From Burkholderia sp. WSM2232 (lineage in GTDB: Bacteria > Pseudomonadota > Gammaproteobacteria > Burkholderiales > Burkholderiaceae), in the NCBI RefSeq assembly GCF_000472545.1, contig NZ_AWZV01000012.1, positions 153,225 to 217,224 of the forward strand: a DNA stretch of 64,000 nt, in the 5' to 3' direction. Shown here piece by piece: positions 34,683 through 43,063 of this stretch. Each line of letters begins with the position of its first letter. Position 1 is the stretch's first letter. The notes beneath the pieces were generated by a model that worked only from the letters and a program-made list of their open reading frames with translations, was not told where the DNA came from and made no database searches. The translations under genes and the position numbers were made by a program.

Positions 34683-35510
34683 TTAGAGTGTGATCGCGCG
34701 CGACAGCAGGACAGTGCTCGACGGGCACAAACCGGCTGCCTGGCGTGTGGCGAGTATGGGCGCCGGGGCCGCGTCGCGGCTGACAGGCTTGAAACCGGAC
34801 TTTTCAAAAAACGCGCGTTCGTTCAGTGTGAGCAGCCACGCGGTTCGTGCGCCCGCGTCGAACGCCTCACGCAACAGCACCGCGAGCATGTTTCGTCCGA
34901 TGCCTTTGCCGCGATGCTCCGGCAACACGACAAGTGAGCGCACAAGCGCATCGCGACCGCATTGCTCGAAACCACCATAGCCGACATGCGAGCCTGCCAG
35001 TGTGGAGAAGGTGAAGAACGAGCGGCCCGCTTCGTTCAGGTCATCGGTGGGAAGCCGGGCGTCGCGCAGGGCTTGCGCCAGTCCAGCGTGGTCGCCCGCA
35101 ATGGGACGAGCAACGATGAAAGGAACACCTTCGTCCTTCAGTATCTCGCGCTGCGGCAGGTTCGCGAGCAGGCCGGCCACTGCGTCTGAGGGCCGGCACA
35201 GACGTGTGCCGCGGGGCGTGACGACGATAGGCCGGTTGATCAGAACCGGATGCGCGAGCATTGCATCGATTAGTTGCGCGTCGCTCAGTGCACAGTTGCC
35301 GAGTCCGAGTTCCTCGTAGGGCGTTCCCTTCTTCCGGAGGACGTCCCGTACGGCCATTCCGCTGTCCGCTATCAGGCGCTCGAGCGTCGCCCGATCTGGC
35401 GGATGGCGCAGATACTCGACGACCTGCGGATTCTCGCCGGCCTCGCGCAGCAGCGCGAGCACGTTGCGCGACGTGCCGCAGTCGGGATTGTGATAGATCG
35501 TCACAGTCAT
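34683..35510 (-). CDS. arsC: Fused glutaredoxin-dependent arsenate reductase ArsC and GNAT acetyltransferase ArsN2
   Basis: A 275-residue two-domain protein. Residues 1 to ~135 are Ars[12 protein letters not shown] with catalytic C11, [34 protein letters not shown] with the arsenate-binding Arg residues. Residues ~137-270 form a GNAT acetyltransferase of the ArsN2 type, with the acetyl-CoA loop RGKGIG at 200-205 and [14 protein letters not shown]. ArsC reduces arsenate to arsenite with glutaredoxin. ArsN-type proteins acetylate arsenic-containing or related compounds; the substrate of ArsN2 is not firmly established. The two functions are often separate genes in ars operons; here they are one frame without a stop. 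It starts 9 bp after acr3 ends. Confidence 0.9.
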   Translation of the reverse strand: MTVTIYHNPDCGTSRNVLALLREAGENPQVVEYLRHPPDRATLERLIADSGMAVRDVLRKKGTPYEELGLGNCALSDAQLIDAMLAHPVLINRPIVVTPRGTRLCRPSDAVAGLLANLPQREILKDEGVPFIVARPIAGDHAGLAQALRDARLPTDDLNEAGRSFFTFSTLAGSHVGYGGFEQCGRDALVRSLVVLPEHRGKGIGRNMLAVLLREAFDAGARTAWLLTLNERAFFEKSGFKPVSRDAAPAPILATRQAAGLCPSSTVLLSRAITL

Positions 35511-35519
35511 CGTTTGTGC

Positions 35520-36590
35520 TCAATGGGTTCGCGTTTCATACCAATGCTGGGAGCGGTTCACGACGCCGACCACCAGCAGCATGACAGGCACCTCGATCAG
35601 TACGCCGACCACCGTTGCCAGCGCTGCGCCCGACTCGAAGCCAAACAGGCTGATGGCGGTTGCCACGGCGAGTTCGAAGAAGTTGCTCGCACCGATCAGG
35701 CTGGACGGACCGGCAACGCAGTGCGCAACGCCGAGTTTGCGGTTCAGCAGATAAGCCAGACCCGAGTTCAGGAAGACCTGGATCAGGATCGGCACGGCGA
35801 GCATTGCGATTACTAGCGGCTCGCCGATAATGGCCTGGCCCTGGAATGCGAATAGCAGCACGAGGGTTGTTAGCAGCGCGCCGATCGAATACGGACCTAG
35901 TCGGGCGACCGTGCGTTCGAACTGAGCCGCGCCGGATCGCAGCAGCCGGCGACGCAGAATCTGCGCGATGACCACGGGGATCACGATATAAACGCCCACC
36001 GAGGTGAGCAGCGTGTCCCACGGCACCGTGATCGCGGACAGGCCAAGCAGTAGCGCAACGATCGGCGCAAACGCGACGACCATGATCGCGTCGTTCAGTG
36101 CCACCTGCGAGAGCGTGAAATACGGGTCGCCCTTGCACAGCTGCGACCAGACAAAAACCATCGCGGTGCATGGCGCCGCGGCCAGCAGGATCAGCCCTGC
36201 GACGTAGCTGTCCAGTTGCGCTGCCGGCAACCATGCTGCGAAAACATGCCGCACGAAAATCCAGCCAAGTAGCGCCATCGAAAAAGGCTTGATCAGCCAG
36301 TTGACGAACAGCGTCACGCCAATGCCGCGCCAATGCTCTTTGACCTGGGCCATCGCACTGAAGTCGATCTTGATCAGCATCGGTATGACCATGACCCAGA
36401 TCAGCACCCCGACCGGAACGTTGACGTGCGCCAGTTCCGTGCGACCGATGGTTTGGAACACCGCCGGCAGCCAGTGCCCGAGCACGATGCCGGTCACGAT
36501 GCAAAGCGCGACCCACACGGTCAGATAGCGTTCGAAGAAGCCGATACCGGCAGCCCGGGAATCGCCTGCCGCCTGGTCCGGGCTACTCAT
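35520..36590 (-). CDS. acr3: Arsenite efflux permease Acr3
   Basis: A 356-residue Acr3-type arsenite exporter with ten hydrophobic segments. The conserved Cys of the family is in LILLAAAPCTAMVFVWSQLCKGDP; LNDAIMVVAFAPIVALLLG and the C-terminal GPSSLIGASNFFELAVATAISLFG with GAALATVVGVLIEVPVML are also diagnostic. It expels arsenite using the proton gradient. The frame continues upstream to 36647 and overlaps arsR by 22 bp; the ATG at 36590 (MSSPDQ) is preferred because it leaves a normal gap, but neither start has a strong ribosome site. Confidence 0.93.
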   Translation of the reverse strand: MSSPDQAAGDSRAAGIGFFERYLTVWVALCIVTGIVLGHWLPAVFQTIGRTELAHVNVPVGVLIWVMVIPMLIKIDFSAMAQVKEHWRGIGVTLFVNWLIKPFSMALLGWIFVRHVFAAWLPAAQLDSYVAGLILLAAAPCTAMVFVWSQLCKGDPYFTLSQVALNDAIMVVAFAPIVALLLGLSAITVPWDTLLTSVGVYIVIPVVIAQILRRRLLRSGAAQFERTVARLGPYSIGALLTTLVLLFAFQGQAIIGEPLVIAMLAVPILIQVFLNSGLAYLLNRKLGVAHCVAGPSSLIGASNFFELAVATAISLFGFESGAALATVVGVLIEVPVMLLVVGVVNRSQHWYETRTH

Positions 36591-36625
36591 ATGCGGTGCC
36601 GCAATGCGGGCGTCGTCGCTGCGCG

Positions 36626-36958
36626 TCACGTCGCCGCTCCCCGGCATTGCGGCGCGGCGCCTGCTTCACATGCCGCGCCCCCGCAGCAGTTCTCAGTAAG
36701 AAACGCGATTAATCCGTTCATCGCGCTGAAGTTGGCCGAGTAATAGATAAAGCGCCCCTGCTGCTGACCCGTGACAAGTCCGGCATGGGAAAGGTCCTTC
36801 AGGTGAAACGACAGGCTGGACGGAGACAGCCCGAGTTGCTGCGCAATTTCACCTGCGGGCAGACCATCGGGGCCGGCGACAACCAGTGCGCGGAAGATCG
36901 CGAGCCGGGATTCATGAGCCAGCGCGCCGAGCGCGCGTACCACTAGGTTGGAGTCCAT
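36626..36958 (-). CDS. arsR: Arsenic-responsive repressor ArsR
   Basis: A 110-residue ArsR/SmtB repressor. The winged helix (AGEIAQQLGLSPSSLSFHLKDLSHAGLVTGQQQGRFIYYSA) binds the ars operator. The classical ELCVCDL metal site of the alpha-3 helix is absent; instead a C-terminal cluster ENCCGGAACE supplies C91, C92 and C97, resembling the three-cysteine arsenite site placed at the C-terminus in some proteobacterial ArsR proteins. It heads the minus-strand operon arsR-acr3-arsC/arsN2-arsH. A GTG one codon upstream (36961) is an alternative start. Confidence 0.93.
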   Translation of the reverse strand: MDSNLVVRALGALAHESRLAIFRALVVAGPDGLPAGEIAQQLGLSPSSLSFHLKDLSHAGLVTGQQQGRFIYYSANFSAMNGLIAFLTENCCGGAACEAGAAPQCRGAAT

Positions 36959-36983
36959 CACCGCATCATAAAACGGTTGGGTT

Positions 36984-37011
36984 CGTCAATTCAAGAAATA
37001 TCGAAATGACG
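36984..37011. promoter_or_regulatory. Probable ArsR operator
   Basis: An imperfect 28-bp palindrome, with outer arms CGTCA and TGACG and inner matches TTC/GAA, lies 26-53 bp upstream of the arsR start in an AT-rich pocket (10 of 14 symmetric positions agree). Position and symmetry suit an autoregulatory ArsR site overlapping the promoter. Confidence 0.5.
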
Positions 37012-37355
37012 GCCGATCTTGCGATGCCGGCAAGTCGATTGGCGTCGCGAGGCCGCGGCGCACAGGCGGGAGCGTCTGCGATGCCAGCCCGTCACTGCAC
37101 ATCACTGCGTGCGCGGCGCGCAACGGCTCCGGTTCGACTCCTCGTGCCGCCGCTGACCGCGTCAGCTTTCAGGGCGACAACGGTTCGGGCGACCCGAGCT
37201 TTTTGTTTTCCTCCAGACGATTTTTGAAGCGACGATGATGGGGGAACACACGCCGCCGCTGCGCGCCGGGCGCCGTTGTCCGATTGTGCGCGACGACACA
37301 TTTCCGTCGCCGCCCAAGGCGTACTGTGTGTGTGTGAAGACACGGAGTGACCGCC

Positions 37356-37604
37356 ATGCAAACCACGGCCTTGCGCTATACCGACCTGCCTATCGACGAC
37401 CGCGCCGCCTTCGAACTGGTATGCGCGCGGCACGGCTTCGCGCCCGCGCATTTTGACATCAGCATTCATGCCGATCCCGCCGACGTCGCCCGCGAGAGGC
37501 TCGTCACCGTGCGGCGCGGCGGCTGGGCGCAGTCCTACTATGACAGCCACGGCCAGTGGGTCCGGCAGTTCGAGGCCGATCTCACCTGCCGCTTTTTCAA
37601 GTGA
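37356..37604 (+). CDS. Small conserved-looking hypothetical protein
   Basis: An 82-residue protein (MQTTALRYTDLPIDDRAAFELVCARHGFAP...) with no family I recognise. It is mildly acidic at the N-terminus, has no signal peptide or TM segment and ends YDSHGQWVRQFEADLTCRFFK, a well-folded-looking mix of charged and aromatic residues. GGAG at 37344-37347 sits eight bases before the ATG at 37356, which supports real translation; an in-frame GTG at 37347 is less likely. The 344-bp interval upstream (37012-37355) contains a (GT)n tract near 37325 and no other gene. Confidence 0.65.
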   Translation: MQTTALRYTDLPIDDRAAFELVCARHGFAPAHFDISIHADPADVARERLVTVRRGGWAQSYYDSHGQWVRQFEADLTCRFFK

Positions 37605-37628
37605 CGGCGACGAGCGCGCCTCGCGCGG

Positions 37629-38417
37629 TCAGGCCACCACGAGACGCAGGCCGACCAGCGTGAGCGTGGCGGCAAGCAGATTGCGCAGCAGCGCATCCGG
37701 CGCGCGCGCGGACAACATGCTGCCCACCGCGATGCCCGGCAGCGAGCCGAGCAGCAGCGACAGCAGCATCCACCAGTCCACGGAGCCGAGCAGCCAATGG
37801 CCAGCGCCCGCGAGCAGCGTGAGAGGCACCGCATGCGCGATGTCCGAGCCGACGATGCGCGTGGTCGGCAGCATCGGATAAAGCAGCAGCAACACCGTCA
37901 CGCCGATGGCACCCGCGCCCACCGAAGTGAGCGACACCAGTACGCCGAGCACGGCGCCTGTCAGCATGGTGAGGAGGAGCGTGCGTCCCTGGTTCGGCGC
38001 GCGCCGCCGGTGTGCCGCGAGCGCCGCGAGCTGCGGGCGGAACACCAGCGCCACCGCCGTCACCAGCAACGCGGCGCCCAGCACGAGCTGGATCAGCCGG
38101 CTCGCGCCCGGCGTGTCCATGCCGTAGCGGTGCAACAGCAGCAGCGTGACCGTGGCCGCCGGTACGCTGCCGGCTGCAAGCCGCAGCGTGACCTGCCAGT
38201 CGACGGAGCCTTTCAGGCCATGCACCAGCGTGCCGGTCGCCTTGGTGGCGGCCGCGTACAGCAGGTCGGTGCCGACCGCGGTGGCCGGATGCACGTTGAA
38301 CAGCAGCACCAGGATCGGGGTCATCAGCGAGCCGCCGCCTACGCCCGTCAGTCCGACCAGAAAGCCGACAAAGAGGCCGGAGACGGAATACAGCAGATCG
38401 ATATGCGCAAGAGCCAT
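37629..38417 (-). CDS. TauE/SafE-family sulfite/anion exporter
   Basis: A 262-residue membrane protein with about eight hydrophobic segments and the internal duplication of the TauE/SafE (DUF81) family: SGLFVGFLVGLTGVGGGSLMTPILVLLF in the first half and GAVLGVLVSLTSVGAGAIGVTVLLLLYP in the second, plus the TDLLYAAATKATGTLVHGLKGSVDW signature. Members export sulfite, sulfoacetate or other organosulfur anions; the substrate here is unknown. It is isolated, ending 24 bp after the convergent small gene. Confidence 0.87.
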   Translation of the reverse strand: MALAHIDLLYSVSGLFVGFLVGLTGVGGGSLMTPILVLLFNVHPATAVGTDLLYAAATKATGTLVHGLKGSVDWQVTLRLAAGSVPAATVTLLLLHRYGMDTPGASRLIQLVLGAALLVTAVALVFRPQLAALAAHRRRAPNQGRTLLLTMLTGAVLGVLVSLTSVGAGAIGVTVLLLLYPMLPTTRIVGSDIAHAVPLTLLAGAGHWLLGSVDWWMLLSLLLGSLPGIAVGSMLSARAPDALLRNLLAATLTLVGLRLVVA

Positions 38418-38450
38418 TGAAGAGACCGCTGGCGGTCGGTGGATTGACGG

Positions 38451-38479
38451 TTAAGGCACGGGCGGCGCGCGTGCCTTAA
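38451..38479 (-). terminator. Inverted repeat between the LysE-type gene and the TauE-type gene
   Basis: Perfect 10-bp arms TTAAGGCACG (38451-38460) and CGTGCCTTAA (38470-38479) with a 9-nt loop lie between two minus-strand genes, 138 bp after the LysE-type stop and 34 bp before the TauE-type start. No T-run follows. It may be a terminator for the first gene or an operator for the second. Confidence 0.4.
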
Positions 38480-38616
38480 GCGCCGACACGGATCGGCAAA
38501 CTGGAAGGAAGGCTGCGCCCGGCGCGGCGAAAGGCGCTATTGTCGCAAAACTGAAGCCAAAGCGTACGGAATGCGAGGAAGCGCGAGTGCCGCGCACGGT
38601 GCGCGCGGCGCCCGGC

Positions 38617-39339
38617 TCACAGCGCGCGGCGAATCTCCACGACGCCGAACGCCGCCAGCATGATGCCGACGAGCCGGTCGATCGCGAGCCGCAGCTTGCT
38701 GCCGATAGCATGGCGCGCGAGCGACACCACCGTTACGAGGAAGCACCACCATGCAATCGAGCCGCAGAACACGCCGCCGACCGTGGTCAGCGCAATGGCC
38801 GACGAGAAGGCGCCGCGCGGCGCGAGCGTAGTGAAGAGCGCGGCGAACATGATTACCGTTTGCGGGTTGGTCAGCGTGAGCAGCAGGGAGCTCGCGTAGG
38901 CGCGCAGCGCGCCTGCGCGGCCCACTTGTGCGAGCTTGCCGTGGGTGCCGCTGCTGCTGCTGCTGTTGCTGCTGCCGCTGCTGCTGTTGCCGCTGCCGCT
39001 GCCGTTTGCGCCGCCGTTGCCGTCCTGTTCGCCGTTCGCTGTGTCGGCAGGCGCCTTCTGCAATAAAGTGCGCACGCCGAGGTAGAGCAGAAACAGGCCG
39101 GCGAGCAGATGTAGCGGCCGGTCATAAGCCAACATGAACTGCGAGATGCTGACGAGGCCCAGCGCCGCAATCAGCCCGTAGAAGGCATCGCCGCTCGCAA
39201 TGCCGAGGCCGATCGCGAGCCCCGCGCGCGGGCCGCCCGTCAGCGTGCGGCGGATGCAAAGCATGCCCATGGGTCCGACCGGCGCGGCAATCGCGAGGCC
39301 CACGCCGGCGGCGGTGAAAAAGAGGCTGGTCATGGACAT
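38617..39339 (-). CDS. LysE-family amino acid exporter with a Ser/Gly/Asn-rich loop
   Basis: A 240-residue LysE/RhtB-type exporter. FFTAAGVGLAIAAPVGPMGMLCIRRTLTGGPRAGLAIGLGIASGDAFYG is the typical first half and ASSLLLTLTNPQTVIMFAALF the second. Between them, about residues 101-134, is a low-complexity loop of Gly, Asn and Ser encoded by a CTG/CCG-like triplet repeat, longer than in most relatives. The exported amino acid is not predictable. The frame continues to 39444, but the ATG at 39339 (MSMTSLFFTAAGVG) is the natural start. The next plus-strand gene, a LysR regulator, is divergent and could control it, as LysG controls LysE. Confidence 0.86.
   Translation of the reverse strand: MSMTSLFFTAAGVGLAIAAPVGPMGMLCIRRTLTGGPRAGLAIGLGIASGDAFYGLIAALGLVSISQFMLAYDRPLHLLAGLFLLYLGVRTLLQKAPADTANGEQDGNGGANGSGSGNSSSGSSNSSSSSGTHGKLAQVGRAGALRAYASSLLLTLTNPQTVIMFAALFTTLAPRGAFSSAIALTTVGGVFCGSIAWWCFLVTVVSLARHAIGSKLRLAIDRLVGIMLAAFGVVEIRRAL
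38947..39003. repeat. Imperfect CTG/CCG triplet repeat inside the LysE-type gene
   Basis: About nineteen consecutive triplets of the form CTG, TTG or CCG on the plus strand encode the Ser/Gly/Asn loop on the minus strand. Because the repeat unit is three bases, slippage would change loop length without a frameshift. Confidence 0.75.
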
Positions 39340-39608
39340 GGCAGGTTCCGTTGGCTTGTTGTGATGGACAGTGTGTCGCAGCGCGCCTGGTGCGCCACCG
39401 CCTTGGGGCGGCTCGACGCGAGGCGCCGCTCGTCCCGCGAGCATCGCTCAGCATAGCCAGAGCCGCTGCCTTGAGCAAGCCTGCAGCCGACGCCTGGCGA
39501 TTGACCGTGGATACCCTGGGATCTCTGCGTTCGCCGCGCATACTCGGGCATAATTTTCTGCACCCATTTTCCTACTCCATTTCCCACTCAATTCCTGGAG
39601 CCGTCCGC

Positions 39609-40502
39609 ATGTGGCAGATCGATCAGGTGACGTTGCGCTTGTTCATCGCCGTGTGCGAGGAAGGCACGATTGCACGCGCTGCTGAGCGCGAGTTCATCGC
39701 GCCTTCGGCGGTCAGCAAACGGCTTGCCGATCTGGAGGCGCTCGTCGAAGTCGCGCTGCTCTCGCGCAGTCAGCGCGGCGTGCGCGCCACCGCCGCGGGC
39801 GAGGCGCTGTTGCGGCACGCCCGGCTCATCATGCGCGGCCATGAGCGCATGCAGGCCGAACTCAGCCAATATGCAGCCGGCGCACGCGGGCATGTGCGAG
39901 TGCTCGCGAACGTGTCGTCGATGGTGGAATTCCTGCCCGAGGCGCTGTCCGAGTTCCTGAAGGCCAATCCGCAGATTCGCGTGGATGTGGAAGAGCGCGT
40001 GAGCGCGGAGATCGTGCGCGGGCTCGAGGAAGGCGTTGCCGACCTCGGCATTTGCCGCGACGTCGTGCCGATGGGCAGTCTCGACGCGCTGCCGTATCGC
40101 GCGGACCATCTCGCGCTGATCGTGCCGCGCGGTCATCCGCTTGCTGGCGAGCCGAGCGTCGGCTTCGAACAGACGCTCGCTTACGATCATCTGGGGCTGT
40201 CTTCGAATGCGTCGGTCAATGCGCTGATGCAGCGTATCGCGGCCGAGAAAGGGCGCGAGCTGAACTACCGCACATACGTGTCGACATTCGACGCTGCGTA
40301 TCGCTTCATCCAGGCGCGCCTCGCGGTCGCGATTCTGCCGGGCGAGGCGCTGCCCCGTCATGCCGCCGACGAATACGGCATCGTCGCGGTGCCGCTGCGG
40401 GAGGCATGGGCCGAGCGGCGCTTCGTGATCTGCGTGCGCGACCGCGGCGCGCTGACGCTTGCCGCGTCGCATCTGCTGGAGCATCTGCTCGCCTCCGTCT
40501 GA
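39609..40502 (+). CDS. LysR-family transcriptional regulator
   Basis: A 297-residue LysR protein. The helix-turn-helix region is VTLRLFIAVCEEGTIARAAEREFIAPSAVSKRLADLEALVEVALLSRSQRG; the effector domain starts near 90 (GHVRVLANVSSMVEFLPEALSEFLKANP). The frame is open from 39351, but the ATG at 39609 (MWQIDQVTLRLF), preceded by TGGAG, is the family start. It lies divergent to the LysE-type gene and upstream of, and on the same strand as, the acyl-CoA catabolic genes, so it may regulate either. A palindrome CCCTTAAGGG at 40563-40572 lies between it and the catabolic genes. Confidence 0.87.
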   Translation: MWQIDQVTLRLFIAVCEEGTIARAAEREFIAPSAVSKRLADLEALVEVALLSRSQRGVRATAAGEALLRHARLIMRGHERMQAELSQYAAGARGHVRVLANVSSMVEFLPEALSEFLKANPQIRVDVEERVSAEIVRGLEEGVADLGICRDVVPMGSLDALPYRADHLALIVPRGHPLAGEPSVGFEQTLAYDHLGLSSNASVNALMQRIAAEKGRELNYRTYVSTFDAAYRFIQARLAVAILPGEALPRHAADEYGIVAVPLREAWAERRFVICVRDRGALTLAASHLLEHLLASV

Positions 40503-40729
40503 GCTCTCGCGGGCGTTGACCGGTTCGGACTTCACGCGCGGCGCCGCGCTCCTTGTGAAAAGCCCTTAAGGGTTTCCCCTTTACGTCCTCGCGGGCCCGT
40601 CGCGCCTGCTTCGCGAGCCATCGTCAACGGCGATGGAGTGCTTCGTCAACGCAGACTTTGCGATGCGCGCTCGCGCAGGCACGCTGTGACCCGTGCTTCA
40701 TTTCCCGCCTATTTCGCAGGATTCAAACC

Positions 40730-41725
40730 ATGAGTGATACGAGGGAGCGCGTTGTCGTGACCGAAGTCGGCATGCGCGACGGCTTGCAGAGCATCGCGCG
40801 CGTCATGCCCACCGAATTCAAGCGCCGCTGGATAGACGCCGGGTATGCCGCTGGCGTGCGGCATATGGAAGTGGCGTCGTTCGTTCCGGCCAGGCTGCTG
40901 CCGCAAATGGCCGACGCCGACGAGGTGATCGCTCACGCGCTCACTTATGACGACCTGATCGTGACTGCGCTTGTGCCGAATCTCAAGGGCGCACAACGCG
41001 CGCTCGAAGCGGGCGTGCATCGCATCGTTGCGCCCATTTCTGTGAGCACCGCGCATAGCCTCGCGAACGTGCGCAAAACGCCGGCTCAAATGATTGATGC
41101 GTTTGCGGACATGCGCGCGGCCATCGACAGTGCGGCGCGCCACGCATCGAATCCGCGCGCGGGGCATGTCGAGCTGATTGCCGGCTTGTCAACGGTATTC
41201 GGCTGCACGCTACAAGGCGCGGTGCCTTATGACGATGTTGCTGCCATTGCGCGCGCCGCCGTGAACGCAGGCGCCGATGTGATCGCGCTCGGCGACACGA
41301 CCGGCGAAGCGACGCCGCGCCAGGTGGGCGAGATTATCGAACTCGTGCGCGACGTGGCCGGCGACAGGCTGCGCGCGCTGCATTTGCACGACACACGCGG
41401 GCTCGGCCTCGCGAATACGCTGATTGCGCTGCAACACGGCATCCGCGAATTCGACGCGTCGCTCGCAGGGCTTGGCGGCTGTCCGCACGCGCCTGGTGCC
41501 ACGGGCAACGTCAACACCGAGGACCTCGTGTTCATGCTCGACAGCATGGGCTACGACACGGGTATCGACCTCACGCGACTGCTGGCCTCGCGCGAGGTGC
41601 TCACCGACGCATTGCCGGGTGAGCCGCTTTACGGTTATCTCGCGCGCGCCGGTGTGCCGAAGCAGTTCGCGCATGCGCAACACGCCGACGCTTCCATCTC
41701 TTTCCGTTCGCAGGTCCTGCAATGA
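40730..41725 (+). CDS. Hydroxymethylglutaryl-CoA lyase family enzyme
   Basis: A 331-residue HMGL-like TIM-barrel lyase. All HMG-CoA lyase catalytic features are present: VVTEVGMRDGLQS with R16, D17 and Q20, the metal ligands H218 and H220 in LHLHDTRG, and the catalytic C251 in GGCPHAPGATGN. It cleaves a 3-hydroxyacyl-CoA such as HMG-CoA to acetoacetate and acetyl-CoA, or a close analogue such as citramalyl-CoA. The ATG at 40730 has AGGA upstream. The stop overlaps the next gene's ATG (ATGA), and the CoA-transferase that follows would provide the CoA-ester substrate. Confidence 0.87.
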   Translation: MSDTRERVVVTEVGMRDGLQSIARVMPTEFKRRWIDAGYAAGVRHMEVASFVPARLLPQMADADEVIAHALTYDDLIVTALVPNLKGAQRALEAGVHRIVAPISVSTAHSLANVRKTPAQMIDAFADMRAAIDSAARHASNPRAGHVELIAGLSTVFGCTLQGAVPYDDVAAIARAAVNAGADVIALGDTTGEATPRQVGEIIELVRDVAGDRLRALHLHDTRGLGLANTLIALQHGIREFDASLAGLGGCPHAPGATGNVNTEDLVFMLDSMGYDTGIDLTRLLASREVLTDALPGEPLYGYLARAGVPKQFAHAQHADASISFRSQVLQ

Positions 41726-42981
41726 ACGCCTCTACCTCCGCTGTGACTGCCGCTGCCGGTTCCGATGCGTCGCACAACGCGTTGCCGCTTGCCGGCATTC
41801 GTGTAATCGAGCTCTCGCATATGGTGATGGGCCCGACGTGCGGGATGATTCTCGGCGACCTTGGCGCCGAAGTGATCAAGGTCGAGCCGCCGCGTGGCGA
41901 CGGCACGCGCCGTTTGCTCGGTACGGGCGCCGGCTTCTTCCGCACCTTCAATCGCAACAAGAAAAGCGTTGCGCTCGATCTCGACAGCGAAGCGGGACTC
42001 GCCGCACTGCACGCGCTGGTCGACAGTGCCGATGTGTTCGTCGAGAACTTCAAGCCGGGACGCATGGCGAGCCTCGGCCTCGACTATGCGGCACTGCGCG
42101 AGCGCAACCCGAAGCTCATCTACGTATCGCACAAGGGCTTTCTCAACGGTCCGTATGAACAACGCCTCGCACTCGACGAAGTCGTGCAGATGATGGCCGG
42201 TCTCGCGTACATGACCGGTCCTGTGGGCCGTCCGCTGCGCGCCGGCAGCTCGGTGAACGACATCATGGGCGGCATGTTCGGTGCGATCGGGGTGCTCGCC
42301 GCGCTGCATGAACGGCACGCAAGCGGGCGTGGGAAGGAAGTGCAGAGCGCGCTCTTCGAAAACTGCGTGCTGCTCTCGGCGCAGCACATGCAGCAATATG
42401 CGGCAACGGGCGTGGCGCCCGCGCCGATGCCGGAGCGCATCAGCGCATGGGCGGTGTACGACGTATTCACGCTCGCCAACCACGAGCAGATGTTCATTGC
42501 GGCGACCGGCGACGGTCAATGGCGCGCGTTGTGCGGCATTCTGGGGCGCGCGGATCTGCTCGCCGATGCACGCCTTGCGACCAACAACGACCGGGTGCTC
42601 GCGCGCTCATGGCTGTTGCAGACGCTGGGTGAAACGCTGCGTCAGTTCGAAGGCGTGGCGCTCGCGCCGCAGTTCGAGCGGGACCACATTCCGTTCGCCT
42701 CAATCGTGAAGCCCGAAGAACTGTTCGACGATCCGCATCTGAATGCAAGCGGCGGCCTTGCGCGCCTCACGCTCGACGACGGCAGCGAAACTGCCATGCC
42801 CTTGCTGCCCATTTCAATCGACGGCGCGCGTTTGCAGCCGCGTCAGCCGATCGCGAAGATCGGCGAGCACACGGCAGAAGTGCTGCGCGGGCTTGGCTAT
42901 GACGACGCACAGGTCGCGTCCATCGTGTCCGCCACGTCGCCGACGGACGGTTCGGGACCGGCGCCGCGCGCAGCGGCCTAA
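41722..42981 (+). CDS. Class III (CaiB/BaiF) CoA-transferase
   Basis: A 419-residue family III CoA-transferase. LPLAGIRVIELSHMVMGPTCGMILGDLGAEVIKVEPPRGDGTRR is the classical N-terminus; NRNKKSVALDLDSEAGLAALHALVDSADVFVENFKPGRM and SSVNDIMGGMFGAIGVLAALHERHASGRGKEVQ complete the signature. It moves CoA from a donor such as succinyl-CoA to a carboxylic acid. Translationally coupled to the HMG-CoA-lyase-like gene, it probably activates the acid that enzyme then cleaves, for instance 3-hydroxy-3-methylglutarate or citramalate. The actual acid cannot be told from sequence. Confidence 0.9.
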   Translation: MNASTSAVTAAAGSDASHNALPLAGIRVIELSHMVMGPTCGMILGDLGAEVIKVEPPRGDGTRRLLGTGAGFFRTFNRNKKSVALDLDSEAGLAALHALVDSADVFVENFKPGRMASLGLDYAALRERNPKLIYVSHKGFLNGPYEQRLALDEVVQMMAGLAYMTGPVGRPLRAGSSVNDIMGGMFGAIGVLAALHERHASGRGKEVQSALFENCVLLSAQHMQQYAATGVAPAPMPERISAWAVYDVFTLANHEQMFIAATGDGQWRALCGILGRADLLADARLATNNDRVLARSWLLQTLGETLRQFEGVALAPQFERDHIPFASIVKPEELFDDPHLNASGGLARLTLDDGSETAMPLLPISIDGARLQPRQPIAKIGEHTAEVLRGLGYDDAQVASIVSATSPTDGSGPAPRAAA

Positions 42982-43063
42982 GTGAATTCGCAAGCAGGTC
43001 TTGCGCAGAACCCAGATCAATCATGCTTATCCGGCGAGAGACCGGCATTCAAGGAGACAGACG

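Noticed and set aside
37125-37160. A T-loop-like GGTTCGACTCC suggesting a tRNA or tRNA-derived attachment site
   Set aside because: The flanking five-base stems do not pair, no acceptor stem or anticodon arm can be built, and no integrase gene is near.
40563-40572. Palindrome CCCTTAAGGG between the LysR gene and the lyase gene as a LysR operator or terminator
   Set aside because: It lacks the T-N11-A form of LysR sites, has almost no loop for a terminator hairpin and is short enough to be chance; mentioned only in the LysR entry.
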